Positions 34,795 through 43,522 are shown, counted from the stretch's first letter. The stretch is 64,000 nucleotides of DNA from Fulvimarina manganoxydans (GCF_900176465.1 NZ_FWXR01000011.1:62001-126000); one strand, 5' to 3'. The notes: generated by a model from the letters alone, not told the origin. Made by a program: numbers and translations.

Positions 34795-35070
34795 ATGGCC
34801 CGCAAAGACAATGAAGACAATCCAAGCCTGAAGAATCCTGACCTCTACGAGGATTTACGCGATCAGGGTTATTCGAAGTCGAAATCGGCGGCGATTTCGA
34901 ACGCGCAGGCTAATGAGAATATGCACCCGTCCAAGAAAGGTGGGAAGAGTCCAACCTATGAGAAATGGACGAAGGACGAACTCTACGACCGCGCCCAGGA
35001 GTTGGACATCGAGGGCCGGTCGGGCATGACGAAAGACGAACTGATCGGGGCTCTTCGCAAAGGTCAGTGA
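34795..35070 (+). CDS. Small DUF7218 / Rho N-terminal-like domain protein
   Basis: A 91-residue basic protein. The first half (NPSLKNPDLYEDLRDQGYSK) carries a short repeat-like motif found with DUF7218 proteins, and the second (YEKWTKDELYDRAQELDIEG, then RSGMTKDELIGALRK) is a Rho_N/SAP-type helix-extended-loop-helix that usually binds nucleic acid. AAAGGAG precedes the ATG. Similar small proteins are frequently stress-induced in rhizobia and occur in sporadic distribution. Confidence 0.8.
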   Translation: MARKDNEDNPSLKNPDLYEDLRDQGYSKSKSAAISNAQANENMHPSKKGGKSPTYEKWTKDELYDRAQELDIEGRSGMTKDELIGALRKGQ

Positions 35071-35436
35071 TCGTGAGATGGCGGGTGCGATAGGTGCTCG
35101 CCATTTTTGCGTCCACCAAACGGTTGATCTTCCATTGTCCGAATCGCCGAGATGAGGCGCGATGACCGGTGGGTGCCGCGCCGGTTTCGAGGCTGCCTTC
35201 ATGCGCCCGGCGATTAAACTGATCAGCTCTCGATAATGCTGAACGCATAGCGGCCAGCGCGTCATGCTTGGATAGATCATGTGCGCAAAATACCGCACTG
35301 ATAGGATTTTGGTTGTAATTTTTTCAATTCCGACTGCAATCTGTCTTGCATCTTGGACGGATTCCGATCTCCTATAGCTCGATTTCATCGATCGCTTCAT
35401 TTCAGATCGATCGAAATTCTCTATGGGAGGATGAGC
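35071..35436. other. Intergenic region before the OFA-type transporter
   Basis: About 366 bases without a gene. The right half is unusually AT-rich for this genome (35280-35350, with TTTTGG and TAATTTTTTC runs) and probably holds the transporter promoter. I could not fix -35/-10 boxes or an operator. Confidence 0.5.
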
Positions 35437-36807
35437 ATGTCTACGGCAACAACGGCCGGCAGCGGGTCGTCGGGCTGGCTTTCACGCGAGCGCACGATCG
35501 CCAAGCCGGGATTCAATCGGTGGATGGTCCCGCCTGCAGCCCTCTGCGTGCATCTGTGCATCGGCCAGGTCTACGCCTTTTCGGTCTTCAACAAGCCGAT
35601 GTCGCTTCTGATCGGCGGCGACCAGCCGGCCCCGGCCGATTGGTCGATCCCGGCGCTCGGCTGGATCTTCTCGATCGCCATCGTCTTTCTCGGCCTCGCC
35701 GCGGCCTTTGGCGGAGCATGGGTGGAAAAGGTCGGTCCGCGCAAGACCATGGCGACGGCGGCACTGCTCTTCGGCGGTGGCTTTATCGTCGCTGGCTTCG
35801 GAATTGCGACGCACCAGCTTTGGCTCGTCTATCTCGGCTATGGCGTTCTGGGCGGCTGCGGCCTCGGCCTTGGCTATATCTCGCCGGTGAAGACGCTGAT
35901 GACCTGGTTTCCCGACCGTCCCGGCATGGCGACGGGCATGGCGATCATGGGCTTTGGCGGCGGCGCCTTCATCGCATCGCCGCTGTCGGTCTTCCTGATG
36001 AATCAGGTGGGTGTCGCTGGCGCCTTCTTCGTCCTCGGCGTCATCTATTTCATCTATATGATGGTCGGCGCGACGATCGTTCGCACGCCGGCCAAGGGCT
36101 GGGCGCCGAAGGGCTATGTCGCCCCGACCAAGTCGAAAGGCCTTGTCACTAGCGCCAATGTCCATGTGGACGAGGCCTTGAAGACCAAGCAGTTCTGGCT
36201 GCTCTGGGGCGTTCTCTGCCTCAATGTGACCGCCGGCATCGGCGTTCTCGGACAGGCCTCGCTGATGAGCCAGGAGATGTTTCCGGGCGTCATCACGGCG
36301 GCGGCGGCGGCCGGTTTCGTCGGGCTTTTGAGTCTCTTCAATATGCTCGGCCGCTTCTTCTGGGCCTCGACCTCCGACTATATCGGGCGCAAGACGACCT
36401 ATATGATCTTCTTTGCCCTCGGCATCGCGCTCTATGCCGCTGTTCCCTTCGCCGGTCAGATCGGCTCGGTCGCGCTCTTCGTTCTCTTCTATGCCGTGAT
36501 CCTGTCCATGTATGGCGGCGGCTTTGCCACCATTCCGGCCTATCTGAAGGATGTCTTCGGCACGCGCTATGTGGGCGCCATCCACGGCCGCCTTCTCACC
36601 GCCTGGTCGGTCGCGGGCGTCCTCGGACCGGTGCTCGTCAATTATATCCGCGAATATCAGATCGCCTCGGGCGTGCCGAAGGCCGAGGCCTATACCGTCA
36701 CCATGTATATCATGGCCGGACTGCTCGCGGTTGGTCTCGTCCTCAATCTGATGATGACGCCGGTCGATGAGAAGCATCATCTGGCCGCCGAACCGGCGAC
36801 GGCCTAA
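35437..36807 (+). CDS. OFA-family MFS transporter (oxalate/formate antiporter type)
   Basis: A 456-residue secondary transporter with twelve predicted helices. After a 25-residue cytoplasmic head, MVPPAALCVHLCIGQVYAFS opens the first helix in the way typical of the OFA family. YISPVKTLMTWFPDRPGMAT is the conserved loop with the MFS-like positive motif, and SLFNMLGRFFWASTSDYIGRK is the equivalent in the second half. GGGAGG six bases before the chosen ATG decides between two in-frame ATGs. The true substrate is uncertain: OFA members carry oxalate, formate or other small carboxylates. A 43-residue membrane protein follows and is probably its partner. Confidence 0.88.
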   Translation: MSTATTAGSGSSGWLSRERTIAKPGFNRWMVPPAALCVHLCIGQVYAFSVFNKPMSLLIGGDQPAPADWSIPALGWIFSIAIVFLGLAAAFGGAWVEKVGPRKTMATAALLFGGGFIVAGFGIATHQLWLVYLGYGVLGGCGLGLGYISPVKTLMTWFPDRPGMATGMAIMGFGGGAFIASPLSVFLMNQVGVAGAFFVLGVIYFIYMMVGATIVRTPAKGWAPKGYVAPTKSKGLVTSANVHVDEALKTKQFWLLWGVLCLNVTAGIGVLGQASLMSQEMFPGVITAAAAAGFVGLLSLFNMLGRFFWASTSDYIGRKTTYMIFFALGIALYAAVPFAGQIGSVALFVLFYAVILSMYGGGFATIPAYLKDVFGTRYVGAIHGRLLTAWSVAGVLGPVLVNYIREYQIASGVPKAEAYTVTMYIMAGLLAVGLVLNLMMTPVDEKHHLAAEPATA

Positions 36808-36830
36808 GCGAAAAGAGGAGGAAGAACTCG

Positions 36831-36962
36831 ATGGCTCAGAACGAATCCACGACCACCACCGGTTCGGCCAAGCTCTATCTTGCTTGGGCCTTTGTGGGGG
36901 TTCCCCTGGCTTGGGGCGTCGTCATGACGCTGATCAAGGCGATGGATCTCTTTGCCGGATGA
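36831..36962 (+). CDS. Small subunit of the OFA/MFS transporter
   Basis: A 43-residue protein with a polar head (MAQNESTTTTGSAK) and one membrane helix (LYLAWAFVGVPLAWGVVMTL). It ends MDLFAG. AGAGGAGGAA lies just upstream of the ATG and the gene starts 23 bases after the transporter stop. Such tiny one-helix proteins next to OFA transporters are recognised as a small-subunit family. They may stabilise or localise the transporter. Confidence 0.8.
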   Translation: MAQNESTTTTGSAKLYLAWAFVGVPLAWGVVMTLIKAMDLFAG

Positions 36963-37105
36963 CGAGATGATCGGCGAGCATGGCTCGGTCTATGCTTGCC
37001 CGCAGCTTCGGTTCTTGAAGCGATGACACGGCCCGCATGGTTTTCATCCATGCGGGCTTCTTGTTCTATGGTTGTTCGGTATCGCGTCTCATGAAAGGCC
37101 GTCTC

Positions 37106-38002
37106 ATGCAGGATCGGCTCGAAATGTTCATCACCCTCGTGCGCGAGCGCCATTTCGGCCGCGCCGCCGAGGTCCTCGGCGTGACCCAGCCGACTCTCTC
37201 CTTCGGCATTCGGGCGCTGGAAGAGCAGCTCGGCGCTCCGCTGGTGCGGCGCGGCTCGCGCTATCAGGGGCTGACCCCGGAAGGCGAGCGGATCTACGAA
37301 CGGGCGCTGAGGATCGTGGCCGAGACCCGCGCGCTGAAGGAGGACGTCCACGGAGCCTCGGGGGAGGTAAGCGGGCAGATCCGGCTCGGCGCCGTGCCAA
37401 CGGCCTTGACGCTCGCCGCCGAACTCGTCTCGGCCGCCCAGAAGGCGCATCCCAAGCTCCGCTTTCGCATTCTCTCCCAGACTGCTGGCGAGATTGCTGA
37501 TGGGCTGGGGCGGCTCGATCTGGAAGCGGGCTTGAGCTATGCGCGGCCGGGCGATAGCGAGCTGTTCGACCATGTGCCCTTGGTCGAGGAGCGCTCCAGT
37601 CTCCTCGTCCATCAAAGCCATCCGATGGCCAAGCGGCGCTCGGTCGACTGGGGCGAGGCGGCCTCCCTGCAGCCCTGTCTTCTGACGCCGGGCATGACCA
37701 ATCGCGCGATCGTCGAGACACGGTTTGCCGCCGTTGGCGTCACCATTTCGCCGGCCGTCGACAGCAATTCGATCCTGGCGCTGACCGCTCTCGTCAAGCT
37801 CGGCGATCATGCGATCATTCTGCCCGAACGCCTTGCGCGCTCACTGGCCTCCGGCGCCCCGCTTACGGTCGTGATGATCGAGGACGAGGCCGGTGATGTC
37901 GGCGAGCCCGGCCGGGTGGGCCTGCTTCTGCCCCGGCGCAGCGCCCCGCCGCCCTCGCTCGTCGCTTTCAAAGAGGTGGCGCTACGTCTGGCCAAAGGGT
38001 GA
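37106..38002 (+). CDS. LysR family transcriptional regulator
   Basis: A 298-residue regulator. The winged helix at residues 1-60 reads MQDRLEMFITLVRERHFGRA, then VTQPTLSFGIRALEEQLG and LTPEGERIYERA. The effector-binding region from about 90 resembles periplasmic-binding folds (GQIRLGAVPTALTLAAELV). The ATG used has AAAGG seven bases upstream; one at 37091 would add five residues. It lies between the transporter unit and convergent small-acid metabolism genes, so either may be its target. Some relatives regulate formate metabolism, but the specificity here is unknown. Confidence 0.88.
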   Translation: MQDRLEMFITLVRERHFGRAAEVLGVTQPTLSFGIRALEEQLGAPLVRRGSRYQGLTPEGERIYERALRIVAETRALKEDVHGASGEVSGQIRLGAVPTALTLAAELVSAAQKAHPKLRFRILSQTAGEIADGLGRLDLEAGLSYARPGDSELFDHVPLVEERSSLLVHQSHPMAKRRSVDWGEAASLQPCLLTPGMTNRAIVETRFAAVGVTISPAVDSNSILALTALVKLGDHAIILPERLARSLASGAPLTVVMIEDEAGDVGEPGRVGLLLPRRSAPPPSLVAFKEVALRLAKG

Positions 38003-38089
38003 GGGCTGCGCAGCTTGGCGCGTCTTCGCTCGGTCGCGCTCAAAGATCGCTGAGGCTTAAGATGTTAATGTCGATGGGGCATTGGGCAC

Positions 38090-38116
38090 CCCCGGCTCGC
38101 AAGAACAGAGCCGGGG
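38090..38116. terminator. Hairpin between convergent genes
   Basis: CCCCGGCTC and GAGCCGGGG form a 9-bp perfect stem around a 9-base loop, in the gap between the LysR gene and the convergent dehydrogenase gene. It could serve both directions; no T-tract follows on either side. Confidence 0.55.
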
Positions 38117-38142
38117 ATGCCAAGGCATAAAGCCTTCCGACC

Positions 38143-39090
38143 TCAAACCACCGGCGAGATCAGCGGGTCGCCCTTCAGATGGGCGCGCAGATTCTTGACG
38201 ACGAGATCGCCCATGGCCCGGCGCGTCTTGTGGGTCGCGCTGCCCTGGTGGGGGGCGAGGACCACATTGTCGAGGGCAAAAAGCTCTTCCGGCACTTTCG
38301 GCTCTTCCAGGAAGACGTCGAGCGCTGCGCCGCCGAGCTTGCCGGATTTGAGAAGCTCCACCATGGCCGGCTCGTCGATCAACGTGCCGCGCGCCATGTT
38401 GACGAGGCAGCCATCGGGGCCGAGCGCTTCCATGACGTCGCGCGAGACGATCCCCTTGGTCGAGGCCGAGCCCGGCGCGATGACCACCAGCCAGTCGACG
38501 GCGCGGGCCATTTCGGTGAGGTCGGCATAGAAGGGATAGGGCTCGTCCGCCTGATGGGTGCGGCCGTGATAGACGACTTCCATCTTGAAGACCTGCGCCC
38601 GGCGGGCAATCTCCTTGCCGATGCGGCCGAGGCCGAGAATGCCGACCCGCTTACCCGTGAGTTCGGCGGTCAGGGGATAATTGCCTTTCGACACCCAATC
38701 GCCGGCTCGCACATAGGCATCGGCCTGAGGAATGCGGCGGCAAAGCGCCAGCATCATGCCGAGGGTCAGTTCGGCGACGGCATCGTTGAGGACGTCGGGC
38801 GTGTTGGTGACGCGCACATTGTGTTCGCGCGCCGCCTTCACATCGACCGCATCGTACCCGACGCCGAAGGAGGAGATGACCTCCAGCTTCGGCAGCGCGG
38901 CGATGACATCGGCCGAACAGCCATGATGGCCGCCGGTCGCCACGAAGCGGACGCTGTCCTTCAGCTTGTCGAGCATCGCGGCCTTGTCGTCCGCCTCGAA
39001 ATAGCGGTGGATGGTGAAGTCCTGTTCGAGGGCTTCCACCATATGGGGCGGGAAGGGCGAGATCTGCAGAAGGTCCGGCTTGTCGGTCAT
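38143..39090 (-). CDS. D-2-hydroxyacid dehydrogenase (glyoxylate/hydroxypyruvate reductase type)
   Basis: A 315-residue NAD(P)-dependent oxidoreductase. The nucleotide-binding motif is VGILGLGRIGKEIARRA. Catalytic arginine lies in LVNMARGTLIDEPA, glutamate in ALDVFLEEPKVPEEL, and histidine in VVLAPHQGSATHKT. A GHHG-containing substrate loop precedes GVGYDAVDV. These fit glyoxylate/hydroxypyruvate reductases of the GhrB class; lactate-type specificity cannot be excluded. It follows the GlxR-like gene 52 bases downstream in the same orientation. Confidence 0.9.
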   Translation of the reverse strand: MTDKPDLLQISPFPPHMVEALEQDFTIHRYFEADDKAAMLDKLKDSVRFVATGGHHGCSADVIAALPKLEVISSFGVGYDAVDVKAAREHNVRVTNTPDVLNDAVAELTLGMMLALCRRIPQADAYVRAGDWVSKGNYPLTAELTGKRVGILGLGRIGKEIARRAQVFKMEVVYHGRTHQADEPYPFYADLTEMARAVDWLVVIAPGSASTKGIVSRDVMEALGPDGCLVNMARGTLIDEPAMVELLKSGKLGGAALDVFLEEPKVPEELFALDNVVLAPHQGSATHKTRRAMGDLVVKNLRAHLKGDPLISPVV

Positions 39091-39142
39091 GGCGCGTCCT
39101 CGATGGGAAAATGAGGGAAGGGGCGTGAAGACGTGAAGGACG

Positions 39143-40066
39143 TCAGGCGGTCTTTTCGGGTTCTTGAGTGGGGCCGGAGCCGAGGCGCTTGCCCTCGTTG
39201 ATGGACTCCAGCCAGAGAAGATAGGCGGAGTGGTCGTGGCGCCCCATCTTCATGTCGCGGGCGAGCGCGTGGAAGGCGTCGCGCGTCTTCTCGGTCAGCG
39301 GCAAGGTCAGGCCCGCAACCTTGGCGACCTCGAGGGCGTTCTCGATGTCCTTCAATTGCAGATGAAGCGGCCCGCCGGGCACGAAATTGCGCTCCACCAT
39401 GCGCTCGCCGTGAAGCTCCAGAATACGCGAGGTGGCAAAGCCGCCCATCAGCGCCTGGCGCAGGGCGGCCGGATCGCAGCCGCCTTCCTGGGCGAGCAGC
39501 ATCGCTTCGGACACCGCGCCAATGGTCACGGCGACGATCACCTGATTGGCGAGCTTGGCGGTCTGGCCCGCCCCGTGAATGCCCACATGGGTCGGCCGGC
39601 CCATGGCGCAGAGAAGTGCCTCGGCGGTTTGGAAGTCGTCGGCATTGCCACCGGCCATGATGGCGAGATTGCCGTCGATGGCGCCGCGCTCGCCGCCCGA
39701 AACCGGTGCATCGAGATGGCGCCGACCGCGGCTTTCGAGTTCATTGGCATGATCGCGGGCGACGGAGGGCTGGATCGACGACATGTCGATGAAGAGCGCA
39801 CCCTCCTTGGAGGCCTCCGCGACGCCTCTCTCGCCGAAATAGATCTCGGTCACGATCGGCGAATTATCGACCATGGTGATGATCGCATCGGCATTCTTGA
39901 CCGCGTCGCGTGGATCGTCCGCGACGGTCGCGACATCGGCGAGCTTCTCGGCCTTGTCCCGCGTGCGGTTCCACACGGTGACCTCGAAGCCCGCTTTGGC
40001 GATGTTGCGGGCCATCGGCGCGCCCATGATGCCCGTTCCGATCAGGGTGACGGTCTTGATTTCCAT
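39143..40066 (-). CDS. 2-hydroxy-3-oxopropionate reductase / 3-hydroxyisobutyrate dehydrogenase family
   Basis: A 307-residue beta-hydroxyacid dehydrogenase. Motifs: VTLIGTGIMGAPMARNIAKAG (NAD-binding), FIDMSSIQPSVA, DAPVSGGERGAIDGNLAIMA (substrate loop), and HGAGQTAKLANQVIV with the catalytic lysine. The pattern best fits tartronate semialdehyde reductase (GlxR/GarR), converting tartronate semialdehyde to glycerate. Succinic semialdehyde or hydroxyisobutyrate activity remains possible. It lies between the hydroxyacid dehydrogenase and FAH-family genes in one orientation. Confidence 0.88.
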   Translation of the reverse strand: MEIKTVTLIGTGIMGAPMARNIAKAGFEVTVWNRTRDKAEKLADVATVADDPRDAVKNADAIITMVDNSPIVTEIYFGERGVAEASKEGALFIDMSSIQPSVARDHANELESRGRRHLDAPVSGGERGAIDGNLAIMAGGNADDFQTAEALLCAMGRPTHVGIHGAGQTAKLANQVIVAVTIGAVSEAMLLAQEGGCDPAALRQALMGGFATSRILELHGERMVERNFVPGGPLHLQLKDIENALEVAKVAGLTLPLTEKTRDAFHALARDMKMGRHDHSAYLLWLESINEGKRLGSGPTQEPEKTA

Positions 40067-40118
40067 GGGCGAGCCCTCCTCTTGCCTGCCGCTTATTCTT
40101 GCGTGTGTCGAACCGGCC

Positions 40119-40961
40119 TTAGGCCGGAACGACCACCTGGCTCTGCTCGCCGAGACCCTGGATCGACAGGGTCATCCGGTCGCCCTCCTTCAGATAGACC
40201 GGCGGCTTCATGCCCATGCCGACGCCCGGAGGCGTGCCCGTCGAGATGACGTCGCCCGGCATCAGGGTCATGAACTGGGAAAGGTAGGAGACGACGGTCG
40301 GCACGTCGAAGATCAGCGTGTTGGAATTGCCGGTCTGACGACGTTCGCCATTCACGTCGAGCCACATTTCCAGATTGTGCGGATCGCCGACCTCGTCCCG
40401 GGTCACCAGCCAAGGGCCGAGCGGACCGAAGGTGTCGTGGCTCTTGCCCTTGGTCCACTGGCCGGAGCGCTTGGTCTGGAAGTCGCGCTCGGAAATATCG
40501 TTCATGACGGCAAAGCCCGCCACATGGTCCATGGCCTCGTCCTTGGAGACATATTTGGTGCGGCTGCCGATGATGACGGCGAGCTCGACTTCCCAATCCA
40601 GCGCCTTGGACCCGCGCGGCAGTTCCACATCGTCATTCGGGCCGCACAGGGCGTTCAGCGCCTTGGCGAAGACGATCGGCTCCTCCGGCGGCTCCGCGCC
40701 GGTTTCGGCGGCGTGATCCGAATAGTTGAGGCCGATGCACAGGATCTTCTGGAGACCGGAGACGCAGGGACCGAGGCGCGGATTGCCCTCGACGGCCGGC
40801 AGCGTGGACGGATCGATCTCGGAGAGACGCTTGAGGCCCGCCGGCGAGATGGTGTCGCCGCCGATATCGGGCACGAGGGCTGACAGATCGCGGATCTGGC
40901 CATTCGCGTCGAGAAGGCCGGGCTTTTCACGCCCGCTCGGTCCATAGCGCAAGAGTTTCAT
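40119..40961 (-). CDS. Fumarylacetoacetate hydrolase family protein
   Basis: A 280-residue metal-dependent hydrolase/hydratase. Metal-binding residues show in ALDWEVELAVIIG (Glu-x-Glu), with MTLMPGDVISTGTPPGVGMG, CIGLNYSDHAAETG and DISERDFQTKRSGQWTKGKS typical of the FAH superfamily. Members cleave or hydrate diketo acids such as 2,4-diketo-3-deoxy-fuconate or -rhamnonate. MKLLRYGPSG fits the usual N-terminus, six codons inside the open frame. It heads a three-gene run with the GlxR-like and GhrB-like genes. A palindrome lies 82 bases upstream. Confidence 0.88.
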   Translation of the reverse strand: MKLLRYGPSGREKPGLLDANGQIRDLSALVPDIGGDTISPAGLKRLSEIDPSTLPAVEGNPRLGPCVSGLQKILCIGLNYSDHAAETGAEPPEEPIVFAKALNALCGPNDDVELPRGSKALDWEVELAVIIGSRTKYVSKDEAMDHVAGFAVMNDISERDFQTKRSGQWTKGKSHDTFGPLGPWLVTRDEVGDPHNLEMWLDVNGERRQTGNSNTLIFDVPTVVSYLSQFMTLMPGDVISTGTPPGVGMGMKPPVYLKEGDRMTLSIQGLGEQSQVVVPA

Positions 40962-41042
40962 GAGACATGCCTCCGTCAAGAATCAGGTCGAAGCGCCGCT
41001 GGAGCGCTTGCAGCGGTCACCGCCATACCGCCTGTCGGTCTT

Positions 41043-41054
41043 AATGTATACATT
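41043..41054. promoter_or_regulatory. Perfect 12-bp palindrome, candidate GntR-type operator
   Basis: AATGTATACATT is a perfect palindrome in the upstream region of the FAH-family gene, 82 bases before its start. The TGTATACA core resembles operators of GntR/FadR-type regulators controlling acid-sugar catabolism. No GntR gene is in the window, so the regulator would lie elsewhere. Confidence 0.45.
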
Positions 41055-41228
41055 GGTTGGCTGCAAAGGCGATCTCTGGGCGAGAAGGCTGGCGGAGATG
41101 GGCGAAGGAGGCTCTACGCCGAACGCTTTTCCATCCGCCAGAGGCGGCAGTTCCATCGATCGAAGCTTGCGGAGATCGAACGGGCAGCCGATAGATCGTC
41201 ATCCGTTCTGATCGTTGGAGATCATCCG

Positions 41229-41366
41229 ATGCGCCTTGCCGCCGCCCTGTCCGCTCTTTCTGCTCTTCTGTTCGTGTCCGCCTGCGCCAGCCCCTCGCCG
41301 GAGGTCCGCAGCGCGAAATGGGAGGACAATGCCGCGCTGATCACCGGACCCGCGACGGAATACTGA
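41229..41366 (+). CDS. 45-residue lipoprotein
   Basis: A short ORF with a textbook lipoprotein signal: MRLAAALSALSALLFVSAC, lipobox V-S-A-C, cysteine at residue 19. The mature peptide is only 27 residues (CASPSPEVRSAKWED and a hydrophilic end). The ATG follows a GGAGATC ribosome site. Resembles entericidin-size lipoproteins only in length; no function is known to me. Confidence 0.65.
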   Translation: MRLAAALSALSALLFVSACASPSPEVRSAKWEDNAALITGPATEY

Positions 41367-41405
41367 GGTTGCGCCGGGCGATCGGTCCGACCGCTCCCTT
41401 GCTCC

Positions 41406-42401
41406 TCAATGCCCGGCCTTGGCCGTGCCGCCGGTGAGGGCGTTCCAGAGCGGCGCGATCACCTTGCCGACGATCGGGATGAGGATCAGACCGGCCACGA
41501 GGCCGACGACACCTGAACCGGCGGCAAAGACCAGCCAATGGATGAAGCCTGACAGGGCCTCGACGGCGTGGGCGACGCTCTCGGCCACGGCCTCGATGGC
41601 GTGTTCGGGGGCGGCAAAGCCATATTCGGCCATGCCATGGACAAGGATGCCGCCGCCGACCCAGATCATCGCGGCGGTGCCGACGATCGCCAGGATTTTC
41701 AGGAAGTAGGGCATGCCGACCACGAGGCCGCGCCCGATCGCCTGGATGACGGCACCGCCGCCGGATTTCGCCATCGCAAGACCCACATCGTCGGCCTTCA
41801 CGATCAGTGCGACGCCGCCATAGACCACCACCGTAATGCCGATCGCGACCACGGCGAGGATCACTGCCTTCATCCAGATCGAATCCTCGACCGGAATGGT
41901 GGAGAGGGTGATCGCCATGATCTCGGCGGAGAGAATGAAGTCGGTCTTGATGGCGCTGGAAACCTTCTGGGCCTCCAGGGCGGCCGGATCGGCAGGCTTG
42001 GCGCCGGTCTTGGCCTCATGGGCATGGGCCTTGTGCGGAAACAGCGCCTCGAAGACCTTTTCGGCACCCTCATAGCAGAGATAGAGGCCGCCCAGCATGA
42101 GGAGCGGGGTGATCGCCCAGGGCGCGAAGGCGCCGAGGAGGAGGGCGATCGGCAAAAGGAAGACCAGCTTGTTCTTCAAAGAGCCGAGCGTGATCTTCCA
42201 AATGATGGGAAGTTCGCGCTCGGGCTTGAAGCCGGTGACATAGCGCGGGGTGACAGCGGCATCGTCGATGACGACGCCGGCCGCCTTGGTGCCGGCCCGC
42301 GCCGCCTGGCCGGCGATATCGTCGAGGGAGGCGGCCGCCACCTTGGCGAGCGACGCCACATCGTCGAGAAGCGCGATCAGTCCGACACTCACCTTGGCCA
42401 C
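41406..42401 (-). CDS. DUF808 family integral membrane protein (YedI-like)
   Basis: A 331-residue membrane protein with about six helices. The N-terminus VGLIALLDDVASLAKVAAAS and IDDAAVTPRYVTGF mark the DUF808 family; LLMLGGLYLCYEGAEKVFE, FILSAEIMAITLSTIP and AVVAIGITVVVYGGVALIVK are hydrophobic or amphipathic segments. A His-rich loop (PHKAHAHEAK) sits after the third helix. The role is unknown; a transporter is often assumed. It is divergent from dnaQ with a 247-bp gap. Confidence 0.88.
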   Translation of the reverse strand: MAKVSVGLIALLDDVASLAKVAAASLDDIAGQAARAGTKAAGVVIDDAAVTPRYVTGFKPERELPIIWKITLGSLKNKLVFLLPIALLLGAFAPWAITPLLMLGGLYLCYEGAEKVFEALFPHKAHAHEAKTGAKPADPAALEAQKVSSAIKTDFILSAEIMAITLSTIPVEDSIWMKAVILAVVAIGITVVVYGGVALIVKADDVGLAMAKSGGGAVIQAIGRGLVVGMPYFLKILAIVGTAAMIWVGGGILVHGMAEYGFAAPEHAIEAVAESVAHAVEALSGFIHWLVFAAGSGVVGLVAGLILIPIVGKVIAPLWNALTGGTAKAGH

Positions 42402-42648
42402 CTCGTTCTTCGAGCAAAGAGGGAGGGCCGAGTCGATTCAGCCGCCCGGAACGGGTTATAGTCCGCCAATCGCGGGCGTCGAAGAGCGGGCGTCCGGCCG
42501 ACGATCGGGTAAGCGTAAACGAAGCGGGAACAAATGTCGCTTATCGGTGGACGAGCCCCTTCGGCCGCTCCGCCGCTCTTGCCTCGGGCGGTGCGAACGG
42601 GGTTCAAGACACGGCAGGATCAGGCAAGACAGGCAGAAGGTGGCGGAT

Positions 42649-43392
42649 ATGCGCGAGATCGTCTTCGACACCGAGACCACCGGGCTCGACAACAGCCTCG
42701 ACCGGGTGATCGAGATCGGCGGCGTCGAACTCTGGAATCACATTCCGACCGGCAAGACCTTCCATGTCTTCGTCAATCCGGACGGCAAGAAGGTCGATCC
42801 GGCCGCCTTCGACGTCCATGGCATCTCCAACGAATTTCTCACCGACAAGCCGCGCTTTGCCGAGATCGTCGACGACTTCGTCGCTTTCTTCGCCGATGCC
42901 AAGCTGATTGCGCATAACGCCTTCTTCGACGTCGGCTTTCTGAACGCCGAGTTGAAGCGGGTCGGCCAACCGCCGATCGAGCCCTCGGTGGTCATCGATA
43001 CGCTGTCCATGGCACGGCGCAAGTTTCCCATGGCTCCGGCCACGCTCGACGCGCTCTGCTCGCGCTTCTCGATCGATACGAGCCGGCGCGAGAAGCATGG
43101 CGCGCTTCTCGATTCAGAGCTTCTCGCCGACGTCTATATCGAGCTGATCGGCGGTCGCCAGTCGAGCCTCGGCCTGGTCTCGGCCGCCGATGCCTTGGAG
43201 AGCGAAGGCGGCGGGCAGGGGGCGATTTCCGTCGGCCCACGAAAGGTCCCGCTCGCACCGCGCCTCTCCGATGCCGAAAAGGAGCGCCACCGCGCCTTCA
43301 TCGCCTCCCTCGGCGACGAAGCCCTGTGGTGGCGCTATCTGCCGCGCGAGGTGGCGGAGGACGAGGTGCCGGCGCTTGCCGCGAATGGCTGA
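42649..43392 (+). CDS. dnaQ: DNA polymerase III epsilon subunit
   Basis: A 247-residue 3'-5' proofreading exonuclease. Exo I is IVFDTETTGLDN (catalytic Asp and Glu), Exo II is AHNAFFDVGFLN, and Exo III is REKHGALLDSELLADVYIE with the catalytic His and Asp. LWNHIPTGKTFHVFVNP and FDVHGISNEFL match DnaQ. The ATG (MREIVFDTE) is close to the conserved strand, as normal. Its usual rhizobial partners (coaE, aroE) are not next to it. Confidence 0.94.
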   Translation: MREIVFDTETTGLDNSLDRVIEIGGVELWNHIPTGKTFHVFVNPDGKKVDPAAFDVHGISNEFLTDKPRFAEIVDDFVAFFADAKLIAHNAFFDVGFLNAELKRVGQPPIEPSVVIDTLSMARRKFPMAPATLDALCSRFSIDTSRREKHGALLDSELLADVYIELIGGRQSSLGLVSAADALESEGGGQGAISVGPRKVPLAPRLSDAEKERHRAFIASLGDEALWWRYLPREVAEDEVPALAANG

Positions 43393-43481
43393 GCGCGGGG
43401 GCGTCTCGGGCATGTCCTTCCCGGATTGATCGGCCAAACCGCTAGACTTTGAAAGCGCGGATGCGTCCCGCGACGTTTCGG

Positions 43482-43522
43482 CTTCTCTCTCTTGGGGAGA
43501 AGTGCCGGGAGGCGATGAGGGA
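43482..43522 (+). repeat. Intergenic palindromic repeat, copy 1
   Basis: Begins with the dyad CTTCTCTCTCTTGGGGAGAAG and continues TGCCGGGAGGCGATGAGGGA. An inverted relative lies about 60 bases to the right. This element type is familiar from Hyphomicrobiales intergenic regions. Confidence 0.6.

Noticed and set aside
35482-36780. 432-residue open frame antisense to the OFA transporter
   Set aside because: Composition (Asp, His, Glu, Arg repeats) is typical of antisense frames; the + strand gene has clear transporter helices.
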